This document shows, piece by piece, positions 1 to 13,195 of a stretch of 64,000 nt of DNA. This DNA is from Narthecium ossifragum (lineage: Eukaryota > Streptophyta > Magnoliopsida > Dioscoreales > Nartheciaceae). The notes beneath the pieces were generated by a model. It was not told where the DNA came from, did no database searches, and saw only the letters and a list, made by a program, of their open reading frames with translations. The stretch lies in contig OY986966.1 of the NCBI GenBank assembly GCA_963920575.1, positions 3,864,130-3,928,129 on the forward strand, in the 5' to 3' direction. The first letter of the stretch is position 1; each line of letters opens with the position of its first letter. Both the position numbers and the translations under genes were made by a program.

Positions 1-890
1 GAACTGGAAACGAAAAAGTTCAGGCGGCATGCATGAAATAGGAACACCACAACTGTTCTTTAGAGCTCAACTTCAGAATAACACTAGAGCTCACTTCCAT
101 CTATGTCCCAATTTTGCCATGCCACACATGGTTAAGCACTTAAGCCTATCATCAATCCTTTGTAAATACACAAATGACTGCTGATAACAAGTCAGCATTC
201 CATGTCTATATCTTTAAATTTCTCCTTCATCAGGTATCATAATTTAGCCTTCCCTTTTATTACTTTACGTGCATGGAATGGATTCTTAGACATCTGAACT
301 AAAAATACATCATTAGTAGTGTCGTAAGTGACATGTCAAAATGAAAACTGGAAACCCGTCCAGCAAGTAACAGCTCTTAATACTACCAAGCAAAAACAAT
401 CACATAGTGTTCACAAATCCAAAACGTCTTCCATTATATTATCAGAATGGTATTGTAACTGTACTGACACAGATGAATCTAGTCAAGGAAAAACAACAAG
501 ACAAGGCTATCAAAAACATAAGGGATGAATAAGAAAGATCATTGAGGATGAGATACAAGTATGCCAGTAGGAAATTGCATAGTGACAACATGGCAACATT
601 GACAATCAAATTGAAAACGTTACAACTTGATATAATAGAGCTGGTCAGAAAGATGATGATATGTTCAACAACTCATAGAAAATAGAGAAAATTTTAGGTG
701 ACTTGTAAGTACAGCATAAATCATACCATGCTCTTATTAAGGCAGGGTAAACCTCCTTGAAAAGGTTCTGCAAATATGAGAAGAGAATGGTTAGATACCA
801 GCACAAACATGCCCAACAAATCAGCACCAAAATACATCACTCAGACAAGATTGATGGCAATGCTGAACATTGAAAGCACAGACATGAAAC
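1..890. other. No confident gene; possible 3' part of NAA25 locus
   Basis: This stretch lies downstream of the last NAA25 exon that can be placed. A short open stretch on the minus strand around 730-766 has a plausible acceptor (TTTGCAG) and a GTATG donor, so it could be an untranslated or alternative exon, but its translation matches nothing I recognise. Nothing else supportable is seen. Confidence 0.4.
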
Positions 891-1003
891 CTATGATGTC
901 TCAGTAAAAGCATCCAGGTTATTGCTTTGAGGAAGAGGCATAAATTCGCCTATGTTCGTGATCTTCAATTGGTTCATTGACAGTGGCTTACCATCCTTGA
1001 GCA
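891..1003 (-). other. Candidate truncated terminal exon of NAA25
   Basis: On the minus strand an acceptor (TAACAG) at 1004-1005 follows the exon ending at 1056, in the right phase (one base carried over). The reading frame then runs about 37 codons to a TAG at 891-893. The translated tail does not resemble the NAA25 C-terminal region that I know. If used, it would close a protein of about 719 residues, against roughly 1,000 in plants. It may equally be intron sequence, with the true next exon left of the window. Confidence 0.3.
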
Positions 1004-1055
1004 CTGTTAGACACCAAACCATGGAGAAAACAAGAAAAAGCCATAGCCTACTGAC

Positions 1056-4000
1056 CTGAAAGATAATTTACATCAGATGTTGGAGACCACCAAGGACGTG
1101 CCTGAAGGTCTTCATTAGATGTTATTAGTTTGAGTTTCTCCTTGTCAGAAAGCTCAAGCAACTGAATGCCATAGCTCGAGTTTCCAAGAAAGCACTGCAG
1201 TCAACAATAAGATGTGACTAATGTATCTCACCCTTAGTCATGCAAAGAAACACATGAATCCAAAATATTTCACCTCCGCATCTTCAAGACTGTTGGCTTT
1301 CATTTTCAGCTGCAAAATGGAAGCTTCAAGCCTTACCATCAAATATTGCTGGGAGTGTTGCAGGCGCTCCTTGAACTGAACAAATTCAATTATCTGGAGG
1401 ACAAATAATTAGATAATAGTGAAATCAGAATTGCACAAAAATCTGATATTGACCTACAAAGTACTCAAATTAATAATTGCCTAAAAATAGAAAAGACAAT
1501 AAAAAGCGGAAGGAAGAAGGCGCAACCAATGTCATACTGTCATAGTGCAGACAAGGTCACTAGACCATCATATCTCTAGGTTACAGAGCGTATGAAAGCA
1601 TTTGCAGAACATGACATCATCCAAACGTAAAAAGTACGCACTTTTGAGTAACTACGATGGCGATATGCAACAAAGGTAAGATCTGCAACTTCTCTCAAGT
1701 GGTCATCCATGAATTTGAGATATTCTTTCATGAGATCAGCTGCTTCTGATAGTAATGGTGATCCCAACATTTGTGGTAGAATGTGGTGCGAGACTGTCTC
1801 AAGCAAGATATTTTTTATCTCCAGCGTGCCATACCTAAACAGGGTGACACTCCTCTTAAGCAAAAGTTTATAATCGAAGAATAACTGCAAGACTCGCTAA
1901 ACTTGTGAGAACGCAACTTTGACAATGACGAAATAGTGGGAATCTACGTGATGATGAGATTAAACTTACCAGTCATATGCTAAAGGAAGGGCCCCCAAAT
2001 GAGAATATAGATGCAACAAGAGTACCTTGTAATGCCAGACGTTTCTGTCATACAGGTGGAACAAACATATTTATGCTAGACAAACTAGAGCACAAAAAAG
2101 TTAACCACAAAGAAACTTTGACATCGAGAATATTTTCTCATCTTCCAGAAGCAACTGAACAACGATATGCAAATGCAAATAGATCTATTAGTCACTATTT
2201 GTACAGAACCTAGTATGAATCATCCTTGAGATCCAAGTTGTTACTTTGCTGGTCAACAAAAAAAATGGTCAGAATGTGTCTCAGAACACAATAGTTGGCG
2301 ACAACTAAAACTCACCTGCGAATATTTAACCCAAACTCTAAAACCATGATTGCTTCTAGCAAGTACCGCAAGTGCCTTGTACGCCAGAATAGCTGTATGC
2401 AGAGGGGAAGAGAAACTCAGGTGATCTAATGAAGAATAATCAGAAGCAGAATTGAATGCAAATGCAACCAAGGTAAAGTTCGTTAAATGACTACAGACAA
2501 GCAAAATAAAAGATTACTTATAGGTTCAAGGAGTAATCTAACTATAAATGACAACAAATAGAAGATTGCTTAATCCATTGGAGAGAAACTTTGACTATGT
2601 AATATGGAAGATGTTTCCTTATAAAGTATATAAAAAGCATGAAAAGGACACTTGCAAGGCCCAAACATTAATTTCACGTGTTAGACGTTGTAGACTGTGA
2701 AGCCTAAGTGGGACTTCCATAGTAATTTAATCTAGTTTTATTTGATACTTGTTGGGTCTAACAACTAATTCTTAATATTAGGTTTTACTTGGGGGTTTTC
2801 TAATTATTTGGTCTTGGCTTATTAGCTAAAGCCGAAAAAGTCCACCTCCCTCAGGGTTAAGCATCATATACCAATAAGTGGGGATGTAATGGCTTTCCTA
2901 GGGCAGCAAATGAATAATAAGACCACTCCAAAATTTTCAGCTGCAATCGCTCTCTTAAGGATTATGCGATGCCAGTGTCCCTAGTCTAATTAAACTTTCA
3001 CGTTTTTTGGTTAGGTGAAGTGTGATTCCAAGGAGCCCTAAGAGAAATGCATTGCTTTGTCGCCTTTTCTTTTCCTTCTTCCTAGTCTCACCAAGTTTCA
3101 GCAGCCTTGAGTCAAAACTCAGCCTTGCTTTACAAATGTTGCGAAAAGCCCTGCACATACGAATGTCATTATGAACTTAGCAGTCACATCCCAGAAAACT
3201 ACCACTCGAATGATAAGTTTCCCTTTTATCCCATCCCCAAATCCTGCCATTTTCCTATGGCATTAAAACTCCTTATCCGCATATTCTCGGCCCTTTTCCC
3301 ACCAAATCCCCTCCATAACTTGTCCTAAACTAACATTCCACCGAAACTTTGACATCACAATCCTACATCAACAACTCACTAGAATCATCCTTAATGAACT
3401 GTACAAACAGAAAAGTATTGGTCAAATCCCTCTAATTAACTGTACAAGCATTACACAGGTTCTAGCACTAACGGAATACCATCTTAGAGGGATAAAAGAA
3501 GCTGGCTAAGTCAATCTAGAGTACTGGAAATAATATGCAGGGCTAGGAATCAAGAAATATAATATGAATAAAGGGTGTAATCAAGGATTATAATAACGCT
3601 GGCACGTGTCGTGTTGGTCAATAATCAGCATGAAATGTGCCAACAGACCAATTTGGCTTTCCAGCATGCCCTCGTATTAATTTGCTTAGATTACATCAAT
3701 TAGACCAGACTCTAAGTAAACAATTGCTTACTGCTTACTATCAAAAAAGATAATAAAAAAAAAGATTCGATGCAATGAATTTAACTACCTTTGCCAACTT
3801 TGGCTTAAATTTGATATCAAAATTATGGACATTGGATTCTAATCGACCCAAATTAAGTGAATATAAAAGATCCCAGAATCAATTGGCCTCAGATTTAAGC
3901 AATTTTAATGATTTATTCTCGGACTTCCAAAAGTTAGACTTTAAGCTTGGATACCTATAAGATTCCCAATCAATTGGCCTCAATATAAGTAATCTAACTG

Positions 4001-7000
4001 ATTTCATCACGGATTTTCAACTGGAATTAGGAAAATCATAACGCTTTAATTTAGGCTGAAAACCAATGTCAAAATTATCAAAATAAGGTTGCAATCAACC
4101 GAAATGGGCACATCTATAAAATCCCCCAATCAACTGGCTTTTAATTCACGTAAATTTAAGGATTTCATCTCAAATTCCCAAATGGAAACTGGGAAAAACT
4201 AATCAGCCCAACTTTAACTGTTCCGATCAATACATTGCTCGTGCCAATCGATACAAGCACAGTTTTATGGTGCTATTGTGCCGTTTCTTTCTCGGTAGAA
4301 CAATCCTTTGGTCAGATTAAGTACTGATAGTTTCATAGTTGTACAAGCAGCAAATCAAAAAGTCCTATACCATTTTTTTTCCACTTTCCAGCTGCTCATA
4401 AGCTTTATGAGTACATATACGAAATCAGAAGAATTAAAGCCTTTTTCTCGACCATCAACAGTTATGAAAAGCTTCAACTATAAAGCATGATATTCCTATG
4501 CTCCTCTAACAAGATTGCTTAAACACCAACACCCATAGTATGATCCCCCGGACATGACTGAGGTGCATATTGATACAACAAGAAATGAAAATTCATATTC
4601 TAATAGTTATTACTGTCTGCTATCTTCTAACTCAATTTTCAGCTTATTGATGTTGCCAACTGATTCTTCTAAAAACCTGCCAAAGCTCACAATGCTGCTA
4701 AAAACCTAATCAATCATAATTTAACAAAGACAAGAACATACTATCAGACTAGTTCTAACACAAGCCAATGGATTCAGACTGACCTGAACAAGAAGATTGG
4801 AAGCCATAGATAGAAGTTCTTCACCATGCATATTTTCCTGAGGATCAAGATCCCTTGATAGTGGGAGATTTTTACAATACATGTCTACCATTCTCCTAGA
4901 AATGCCTTCAGCTTCTGGGAAAAGGTAAAGAGCATAAGTGTGAAGTCATGAACAACAACATAATGGAGGTAGAATCTCATTTGATAGGAAAGGACAACCA
5001 TATGAAGTATCATCGTTAGGAAAAGTTAATATGGAAAAGATAAAATAAACAAGCAGAAAGAGGCCAAATACATCAAGATAGAGCCAAAATTTTCATACAT
5101 AACCTAAAATCAGCCTGAAATTTTTAGCTAAATCGAGAAGAATAAGATCCACAAAAAAAAATTGAAAATGCAAAAACAAACTTGATAGCTACACATAATA
5201 AGCTCATGGAAACCTTCCAATAGCTTGATGCAGTGCCAGAAAGTAAAATAAACATGAAAATACAAATGACTCATGAAGTAATAAGCGACTGTACAGTATC
5301 TTCCAAGTAGCCAAGCTTTCTGTTTTTTTTTTTTGGGCTTAGTTGAGTCATGAGGCTAAGTTCCAAGTTAGCCAAGTTGAAAGCAAATGTAATCGATGTC
5401 ATCACATTTGACTGCTGTGCAACAGTATCACTCTTTTTGATGCAAAACCACAAGGAGTAAAAAATGGAAAGGAAAGGTGGCTCTACTATATTGAAGACAA
5501 TAACTAAGCAACAAATACACCATACAAGTGAACCCTATATACCATCAAAGATGAACTCCAAGGTGGCAGCAAGAGCACAAATGACCAATAAATTCTAGCA
5601 CACTGTTCATCATGTTATTGCCTGTAGAAACTCGGTCACATGAAAACTTTAGGTAACTTTAATTTGTAAAATAGATAATAAAAAAAACAACAATAGCACA
5701 CGAGAACAGCCACTAGTCATAGGAGACTCATGTGCATCCCATCATCAAGCTAGATGATACGGAACACTCAGAGACCAATGTAAAACAGGGTTTAGCTCAG
5801 TAAGTGCTCATGAACATGTATCTTGGACAGAAAAGGTAATGCCGATGAGCAAGGCACTACATAACTGGTTCTTTGCTACATAATTGATCTTTTTATCATC
5901 GTGTCCCACAATTTATGAAATTGAGAAAATAAAATTAAAAGAAAGCAAAGATGAAGTTGAACGGCACATAAAGAAAGCATTGGCTTCCGGGCTTCTCAAT
6001 CAATAGAAGCAGTTGCAAAAAAAGAAAAGAAAAAATAGTCAATCCGATTACATCTCAAAATGAATGAAACAAAAGGCAGCGGAAGACAGTTCATCCAAAA
6101 AATGCAAAATTAGGTAAACCTTCTGAACGAGCTAGATTACAGTTAATACTTAATACTATCCAAAATTGATGAAACATACAGTCATCTTTCATGAAACAAC
6201 TTAGGAAATAAAATCTTGAAGCAAGAGGAAAGTGATTTACCTCCATCAGGGAGATTGTAAGAGACACCGAACAGTTCCTGAAGTCTAAAGATTGTTATAG
6301 CCTGACCCATTGTTTTTAGCGGTGTTGCTAATGGAGATTCAGAAACTTCCACAATTTTTGTCAGTATATTTTTTTTCTCCTCCCTAGTTAAGATGCTGGA
6401 GAATACTTCCAAATCAGAAGCGAAGCAAGACAGGTGACTGAACCTGCATTTACCATGCAATAAACACTTCAAATAGGCACATAGAGAATGATCACAGCTA
6501 CAAATACAGTATTTATATGACACTAGAACTAAATATACCCTAGAGAACACTCTTCAAATTTGCTGAAGGAAAATTTACTCATGTATAATCTAGAACAAAA
6601 TACAGGATGGGTTGTAGGCTCACGTTAATAGGTGGCCCTACAAAATATTCTTTGAATTAAACTTCATCTTCTGGATTAGTTCATGTCATCCAAAATCCCA
6701 AATATTCATGCCACCCATTGTGTTCTGAAAAAAGAAGAAGAGCCTTTTATCCTGCCTTAGGGTCCATACAGAGATAGCACATAAGCCAAAAGGCCTCCTA
6801 GAAAATTTTAGACCCATGACCCCTGGACAACAGGGTTACAGCCTTAACGACCAACTATGTTCTATTGCACATATCATGATATCCATCTTTAACTTATAAA
6901 ATTATCTATGAGTCTCCAATATTATATAAAACTAGCCATATTACCGATATTCTTATATTAAGTGTCATGCCAATTGCCAAGTATGCATATACAAGCACTC

Positions 7001-10000
7001 ATGCTAAATGCAGAGATATGAAGTATAGAGATATGTGCAGTAATAAAGGAAATCATGACAGCTCAGATGTCTTTTATTCTTGGTGATAAAGGGAACTGGC
7101 AGCTTGTAAGGTGCCTTGAGGTAATTAAGAGAACTGGCAGCTTGTAAGGTGCCTCGAGGTAATTATGAGGTGATCTCTCACACATATATCAAAATTAAAA
7201 CCAAAAACAATAATCTTAAGCCACTAGTCGACACAGCTACATGATATACTCTTCAAGTATCATGATAGCATAATCCAGCACAAAATTGCAAAAGAGTATC
7301 AGCAAACATCTTTATCCAATAATTCTATTGAGGCCTTTGAAGCTGAACAAAGTTACAAAAGCATGTAAGGAGAATATGTCTACGCAAATCCAAAACCAAG
7401 TGCAGAGAGAGAGAGCATAAAAACTACTACGGCCAACAAAGCTTCACATAAAAAAACCTCACCAAAATATTACTAATGAAGGAAATTATAAAAAATTGAA
7501 ACAGTTGGTGCAGGATAATGACTAGCCCTTCCACTTCCTAAACCTTTGGAAAATGCTGTCCAACAGTAAAATGCTATACTGGATGACAACATTTCATCTC
7601 CAATTTGAAAGCTATAAGTAAGTAGACGAACCTATGGAAATAGTTTAAGATGACTTCGACTAACTTCCCATCATCTGCTTTTCCATTCAAACGTCGCCGT
7701 CTTTCAAATTCAATATGTGCCAAGTAAGGACCTCTAATGAGATCGCTCTCAACCTGCATTTGTAGCTTTTGCACGAACGACAATGCACTTGACATGCGCG
7801 AATCGACCTGCAGTCATACATCTCGCACCGATCACACTTCGAATTAAAGAAAACACTAGCCAAGAATATATGCAAAAGCAAGAGAGATTTGAAAAAAAAG
7901 AGAGGAAAGTTTGATTTTACAGAGAGGTACCACTTCCTCAGTCAAATCAGTTGATTTGCACCTATGTAAATCAACAGAATTTGATGACTGGGCGCGACCA
8001 GTAGTACTTGATCTGGACCAGTTTACATCAATCTCCAGCAATGAATCCATGTAATGGTGAAATGCCTCCCAATCATCAGGACTGCAGCCCAAGACAGCAA
8101 ATCACATTAAAAACAATAGAAACGCCACGTTGAAATATTACCAATCTAGAACTGCAATTATTGATCATCTTTGCAAGAACATGTAAAGCAGCATACGAAC
8201 CACCATTTCACTAAATCAAGTTACAGTCTGCTAATAAGCCATCATGAAATAACAAGCACAAGACTCATCTCCATGTGGTTCCTGTTCTACCTCCTTATGA
8301 ATAAAGATTTTCCGAAATGAATTTTTTGGTCGTGCTTTCAACTTTCATCTATGAGTAAAAAAACTAAAATTAAAATCCCCACATCAAAGATAAAAACTTG
8401 AAATGATCAAGTTATGAAGCATCTAAACATTCCTGAGTTCATTGATGAAAGTATTTTAACAATGTATGGCACAACCGATAGATAAGTTTCACTCATTATA
8501 CAAGTTCTTTTGTGATTTTCAACAAACTAGCAACATTCACTATGTTGAAACATGAGCTTTTGCTAAGATGATCTTAAACAAATAAAAACCATATGTACTA
8601 GACATCATGGACATACCATAGTTCAAGGATTTTCTGGAAAATCTCAGCGGCGGCTGCATAGTCACAAGCACGAGCAAGAAGCCTCCCCTGTCAACTTGAA
8701 ATCATACGAGTATAGAAGTGGACAACTTGCTAGAAAATAGTAGATCGTAAGCATCTGATTCTAAATGTTTATTTCCCACAACTAATAAACTCGAAGTCAT
8801 AAAATAACCCATAGAGAGGCAACGTGGTGTAAAATAGTAGATCATAAGCATATGATTCTACACATCAATATAGAAAACAACAAGAGCGAGATAGTATATA
8901 AGAGACCTTGAGATGATGTAGGAAGCACATGTGAACGAATTTCCTGGAGTACAGATATTCAACAAGGAAGAGACAGACTTAACCAACATGGAAGTCAAAA
9001 AGTACCTGCATGCGTAATTTGTCGACCTTGATCCCAATTAAAGAACCCAGGTCTCCGGAGAGGATTTCCAAAGCAGTCCCATACTTTGCTTGTTGTTCCA
9101 AGATTGAGATATAGATAAGAAGGGCTGCCGTGGATGTTCATAACATAATTGAGAGTATGTTAAGCTAAAGTCCTGCCAACTAGAAAATACACGGGTGAGG
9201 TGACTACACCTTCTGGTTCGTGTAAACTATGTGAAGCAATGTGCTTCTTAAGCAAGGCCTCAGCTAGGGGCAGTAGTTTGTCACCGTCACTGCTGCTATA
9301 TACCTGCAGCAAGGAAGAGACAGACTTAAAACAAATCATAACCATGAATCATGCAAATGGATGGTAGGTATCAATGAACATATTCTGTTGCACAGAAAAT
9401 TGCTTGAAAAATGCAGTTTGCAAAAAACATAAGCATCCAGCAAAGCTTGTTCTCTATCACTATACAGGAACAAGTAAGCATTCTAATTGAATACAAAACC
9501 TGACTGTAACGTCAACTGAAACAACATGTAAAAAGTCAGACACCAATTCACTACTCAGGGAACACACTTGTTAAAACAAGAAAAGAGTTGAGGAATGAAA
9601 GTAGATAGCACGGACAACCTGTAACTGGATGCTGCAAACTGCCCAGAGCAAGAACCTCTCTTCACCAACTATCTTGTACATTTTGATGGCCGTCTGCCCA
9701 AAAAACCCAAAGCTAGTAAACAGAATACGAACTCAAACAACATATGTTGGGTCTAAATAAGGAAAGAAACCCATACAAGAGAGAAAAAGAGATGTCCCAG
9801 GTACCATCAAACCTGCTGTTGTTTCACATATGAATATTCACGAACGTAACAGTTAAAAAGGCCCATCATTATTTCCAAGTTGGTTGGGAATTTCCCAGAA
9901 GCGTGTTCATAGCAAGATGTAGCCAAATCCACTGGTAAAATTTTCAATGTACCAATGTTAAATATGAACTGAGAAGTAAATGACAAAGATCGAATAAAAA

Positions 10001-11062
10001 CAATAAGGACTGGAACATACATCGATCAAGCCGTTGAAAAACAATTTGCATGGTACTAAGAGTGAGATCATCGATATGAACCATATTGGTCGAAAATAAT
10101 AGGTCCTTGGCATTTAAACAAATACTCAGTGCTTCGTCAGGCTTCCCCATTCTCTCCAGAATAAGAGCTTTAAGCGCCTGGCCAGGGAAGAAAAATCAGT
10201 GCACATCAAACTTTACAAACCAAAATGGCAAAGACAGAAATATACTTGGTCCAAATATTTATGGACAGACAAACATGACCACAACCACCATGGCTGACCT
10301 TATTAAAAACTACAGTCGAAATGGCCAATGCAACAAACAAAGTTATGAATATGGAAAACTGTAGCACGAGAATATTGACAGCAAGAAGTTTTTCTTGTTT
10401 TTCATCAAACTTGTTTTCCTAGTATATTGCTTGCTTATTTTGATCTTTTACCGTAAAACAACATTAAGAAAAGACACCTCTTTGATTCTGACTCTTTCAT
10501 GTCGCTTGCATTTGATGAAAAAAACTATCCCGGGATCGCATTACTGGCTATTCTTGGAACTAAAAAAGTTTCCTCTTGCCAAATCTATTAAACACATCAA
10601 GTGCACACGATTCGTACGTATGCCATTCCCTCTGTTGTTAAAGGGCAACGCAATTGTGGCTGATTTGAATCCTACCCAATTCTTGGTGCAAGTTTCGAGA
10701 TATCAAATACAAACGTCATTGAATGCGTAAAAAAATCAGAGAAACCACATCAAGAAACATTTCTGATCCTCGATCTCGTGCTATGTATTCTATTACTCTA
10801 ATATCTAAGCTAGATTAAGACTCCATTTCTTCCAACATCAAATCCGATAATACAAAGGACAAGGCTGATGTTTCTTGTAAGAGGGACAGAGACTAAAGAA
10901 GAGAGATAGACTTACTAGGGCGTAGGGGGAGTTAGGATACTTGGCGAGGAGGCCGACGGCGAGCTTGAGAGCGTTCTTGTACTGGCGGGAGTCCACCGCG
11001 TCCCATATAGGCCGCACCCGCCGCTCCGGGATTCCGCCGGCGAGCCCAAACTTGGAGGCCAT
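1056..11062 (-). CDS. NAA25: NAA25, auxiliary subunit of N-terminal acetyltransferase B (C-terminus missing)
   Basis: NAA25 is the TPR-rich partner that anchors catalytic NAA20 to ribosomes, so that NatB acetylates nascent chains starting Met-Asp/Glu/Asn/Gln. Sixteen exons join in frame: 11062-10916, 10177-10021, 9931-9813, 9693-9619, 9303-9210, 9124-9006, 8687-8617, 8081-7931, 7807-7632, 6443-6241, 4914-4784, 2392-2316, 2044-1970, 1834-1642, 1393-1274 and 1194-1056 (2,047 coding bases, about 682 residues). The start reads MASKFGLAGGIPERRVRPIW, the conserved plant N-terminus. Later family blocks include the segment around KKHIASHS, then SPDDWEAF, RGPYLAH and LKFMDDHLRE. All junctions are GT-AG with matching phase. 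Plant homologues are around 1,000 residues, so the last third is missing: either it lies past the window edge after a long intron, or the gene is truncated here. Intron 11 (2393-4783) is enlarged. The 5' leader upstream of 11062 is pyrimidine-rich on the coding strand. Confidence 0.9.
2640..3000. other. Possible LTR-like remnant in NAA25 intron 11
   Basis: The composition differs from the surrounding intron. A segment starting TGTTGGGTCTAACA near 2750 and running into AATGAATAATAAGACCACTC has the feel of a Copia-type LTR with a polyadenylation signal. No target-site duplication or second terminus could be fixed, so this is only a suggestion. Confidence 0.2.
3860..4200. repeat. Diverged tandem repeat in NAA25 intron 11
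   Basis: Three related blocks begin near 3870, 3958 and 4118. Each contains a version of ATCCCAGAATCAATTGGC, followed by a similar tail with GATTTCATC and a TTCCAA/TTTCAA motif. Spacing is irregular (about 90 and 160 bases) and divergence is high, so this is an old local duplication with no coding role visible. Confidence 0.5.
7091..7166. repeat. Tandem duplication, 38-base unit, two copies
   Basis: Inside NAA25 intron 10, a unit containing GAACTGGCAGCTTGTAAGG is present twice in direct orientation, offset by 38 bases. It differs at very few positions (GTGCCTTGAGG versus GTGCCTCGAGG). It is a simple recent duplication away from the splice sites. Confidence 0.8.
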
Positions 11063-11333
11063 GCGTACTAAAACTAGGGCTTCTTGGGGCCCTCGGCCGG
11101 GGTTTTGACGAATTCCGCTCTAGATTCAGCTCTAGAGAATGGTTTCGGAATGGCGGAGAGTGACAGCGTCGGAGGGAGGGGAGGGTGGAGAGGAGGGGGG
11201 GAGGGGGCGAGGGTTTATTGATGGGATTCGGTAACCCGTTAACCCGAACCCTTGTTAAAACAGTCGGATTTGGATCCAATAACTGACCCGATTTGTATTG
11301 CTAATTGAGTACAATTACAGATCTGGTGCTGAT

Positions 11334-11697
11334 TGGTGTACATGTTGACATCATATGTGCATTACACATGCCCGAATCGGTAGTGGACTATCGATTTTTT
11401 CATATAGTCCATCGCTAGATCAATGAATCGGTAGTCCACTACCGATTGAATTATTCATCTAGTCCATCGATAGTGAGATACCGATGGACTCTATCAATCA
11501 ATCGGTACCTCACTACCGATATAATTCAATTGGTAGTCCATTACTGATTCATTGATATAGTCCATCGGTAGAATACTATCGATCGATTACATGAACTCAT
11601 GGGATAGATGAAAGAATCGGTATTTGACTATCCATATGTGTCATACATATTACACATGCCACCTATTCATCATGTGAATGAATCTTTATTCTTATAT
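11334..11697. mobile_element. Palindromic-module element, copy 1
   Basis: The interval is made of successive short palindromes of the type ATCGGTAGTCCACTACCGAT, separated by spacers related to TCATCTAGTCCATC. About seven modules or half-modules are visible. It is bounded by ATTACACATGCC motifs and ends, on the complementary strand, in ATAAGAATAAAGATTCAT. The same terminus and modules occur at 48271-48545, so this is a dispersed family rather than a local oddity. No coding capacity. It looks like a non-autonomous DNA element, but superfamily and target-site duplication could not be determined. Confidence 0.65.
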
Positions 11698-13195
11698 TCA
11701 TTGGCCCATATTGCACTCGGAGTTTTTTTTTTTCTTTTATGTTTGTAAAGTAATCAGTTGGATCAATTAATGCCTTCTTCCGATTAGATCTAATAAGCAC
11801 TTCTTTATTTTTTGGAATAAGTTCAGGTCTCTCAAAAAGAAATTTCCACGTCACTGGTTCTATGGGTGCATCAGACGGCCTCCAATGAGGAGGCCCACAA
11901 GTCCGAGCACGGAGCACGGACTGAAAAAATCATTACCTTTGTTTCAATAATCTACTGCACCATTCAATTGCCTCAATTTAAATTTTTTGTTGAATCAAAA
12001 TTATATATTTTGATGTTTTTTTTTCCCAAATATCATAATCGGAAATGGAATGCAAAAGTTATGAATATACCTAGAAGATAAAATAAAAGGAGAGGTAAGA
12101 ACACACCCTGAGTTGGAAAAAATAACATATATAGGATTAATGTCGTAGAACCGCCCTTAAAACATATTAAATATCACAAAGCCTCCTAAATTTATGACAT
12201 TATTAGAAAACCCTCTAAAAACTCAGGGTCATTTTATCTTATAAGGGAGAATGCATTTTATCATATGATGGAGAATTGTTTAGAGGATTTATCTCTTTTA
12301 TATCTAAACGGTGGAGGGGATGAGGTAGTTAGTAGGGAGGGCAATTAGCGGCCGGAGAGAAATATATAGGCTTAATAGAGATAGAAAGAGAAAAGTAATG
12401 GCCAGTTCACCGAGACCAGGTGACACGGAGCCCCCACTAGTTTCATATAACCCATTCCTTCCACTTAAAACACTTGAACATGATGAAAATATATGATTAA
12501 GTTGGCAAATTACTAAGATATCATTTGATCTTAGACATAAGTTTAACAAATACATGGATACACGTATACCCATTCCGTTGTTTAGTAATTTCATCTATAT
12601 ATTCCCATTAAATTAACAGATAATTGGTGTTTAGGTCCATAGTAAGGAAATATTTATCCAAAACTCCATATACATTTTCCTTAAGGTGTTTAATACCTTG
12701 TTGCTTAGCTGTATTTTTTTAATGTCTAAAATACCCTCCTATGACTCTTGGGCTTCTTGTAGAGAGACTTTAATCACATATGTATTAACTGCATTTATGA
12801 ATCACTCTAACTACTTCTCTCCTCTCCACTCCAATCCCCGTACACATCTCATTCTCTCTCTTACTATTTCTCTCCTCAATTGCATTTAATGCGTACACAT
12901 CTCTTTCTCTCTCTCACTATTTCTCTCCTCAATTGTACCTTCTTTAGCCGGCATCTCATCTTTTTTTCTATTTTTTTTTTGAAATCTGATGTCCTGCGTG
13001 GACCTCCCGTTTTTTTTTCTTTTTTTTTAAAAAAAATTTTGACAAGTAAATTATGTCTGCTGTTGTTAATTTTTGCAATTAGAAATCAAATTTTTCATAA
13101 ATATTTTTTAATTTGTTTGACTAATTTTTGACTTAAATTACTTTCAACAAATCTACAATTACCTAAAAGTGGAAAGTAACTTGTACAAATTATAT
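11698..13195. other. AT-rich intergenic sequence, no gene seen
   Basis: This stretch is AT-rich with many homopolymer runs (for example near 12965-13045). A short duplicated segment lies around 12840-12940 (the CATCTCTTTCTCTCTCTCAC type, twice). Open frames here are short and have no recognisable protein character. Confidence 0.6.
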
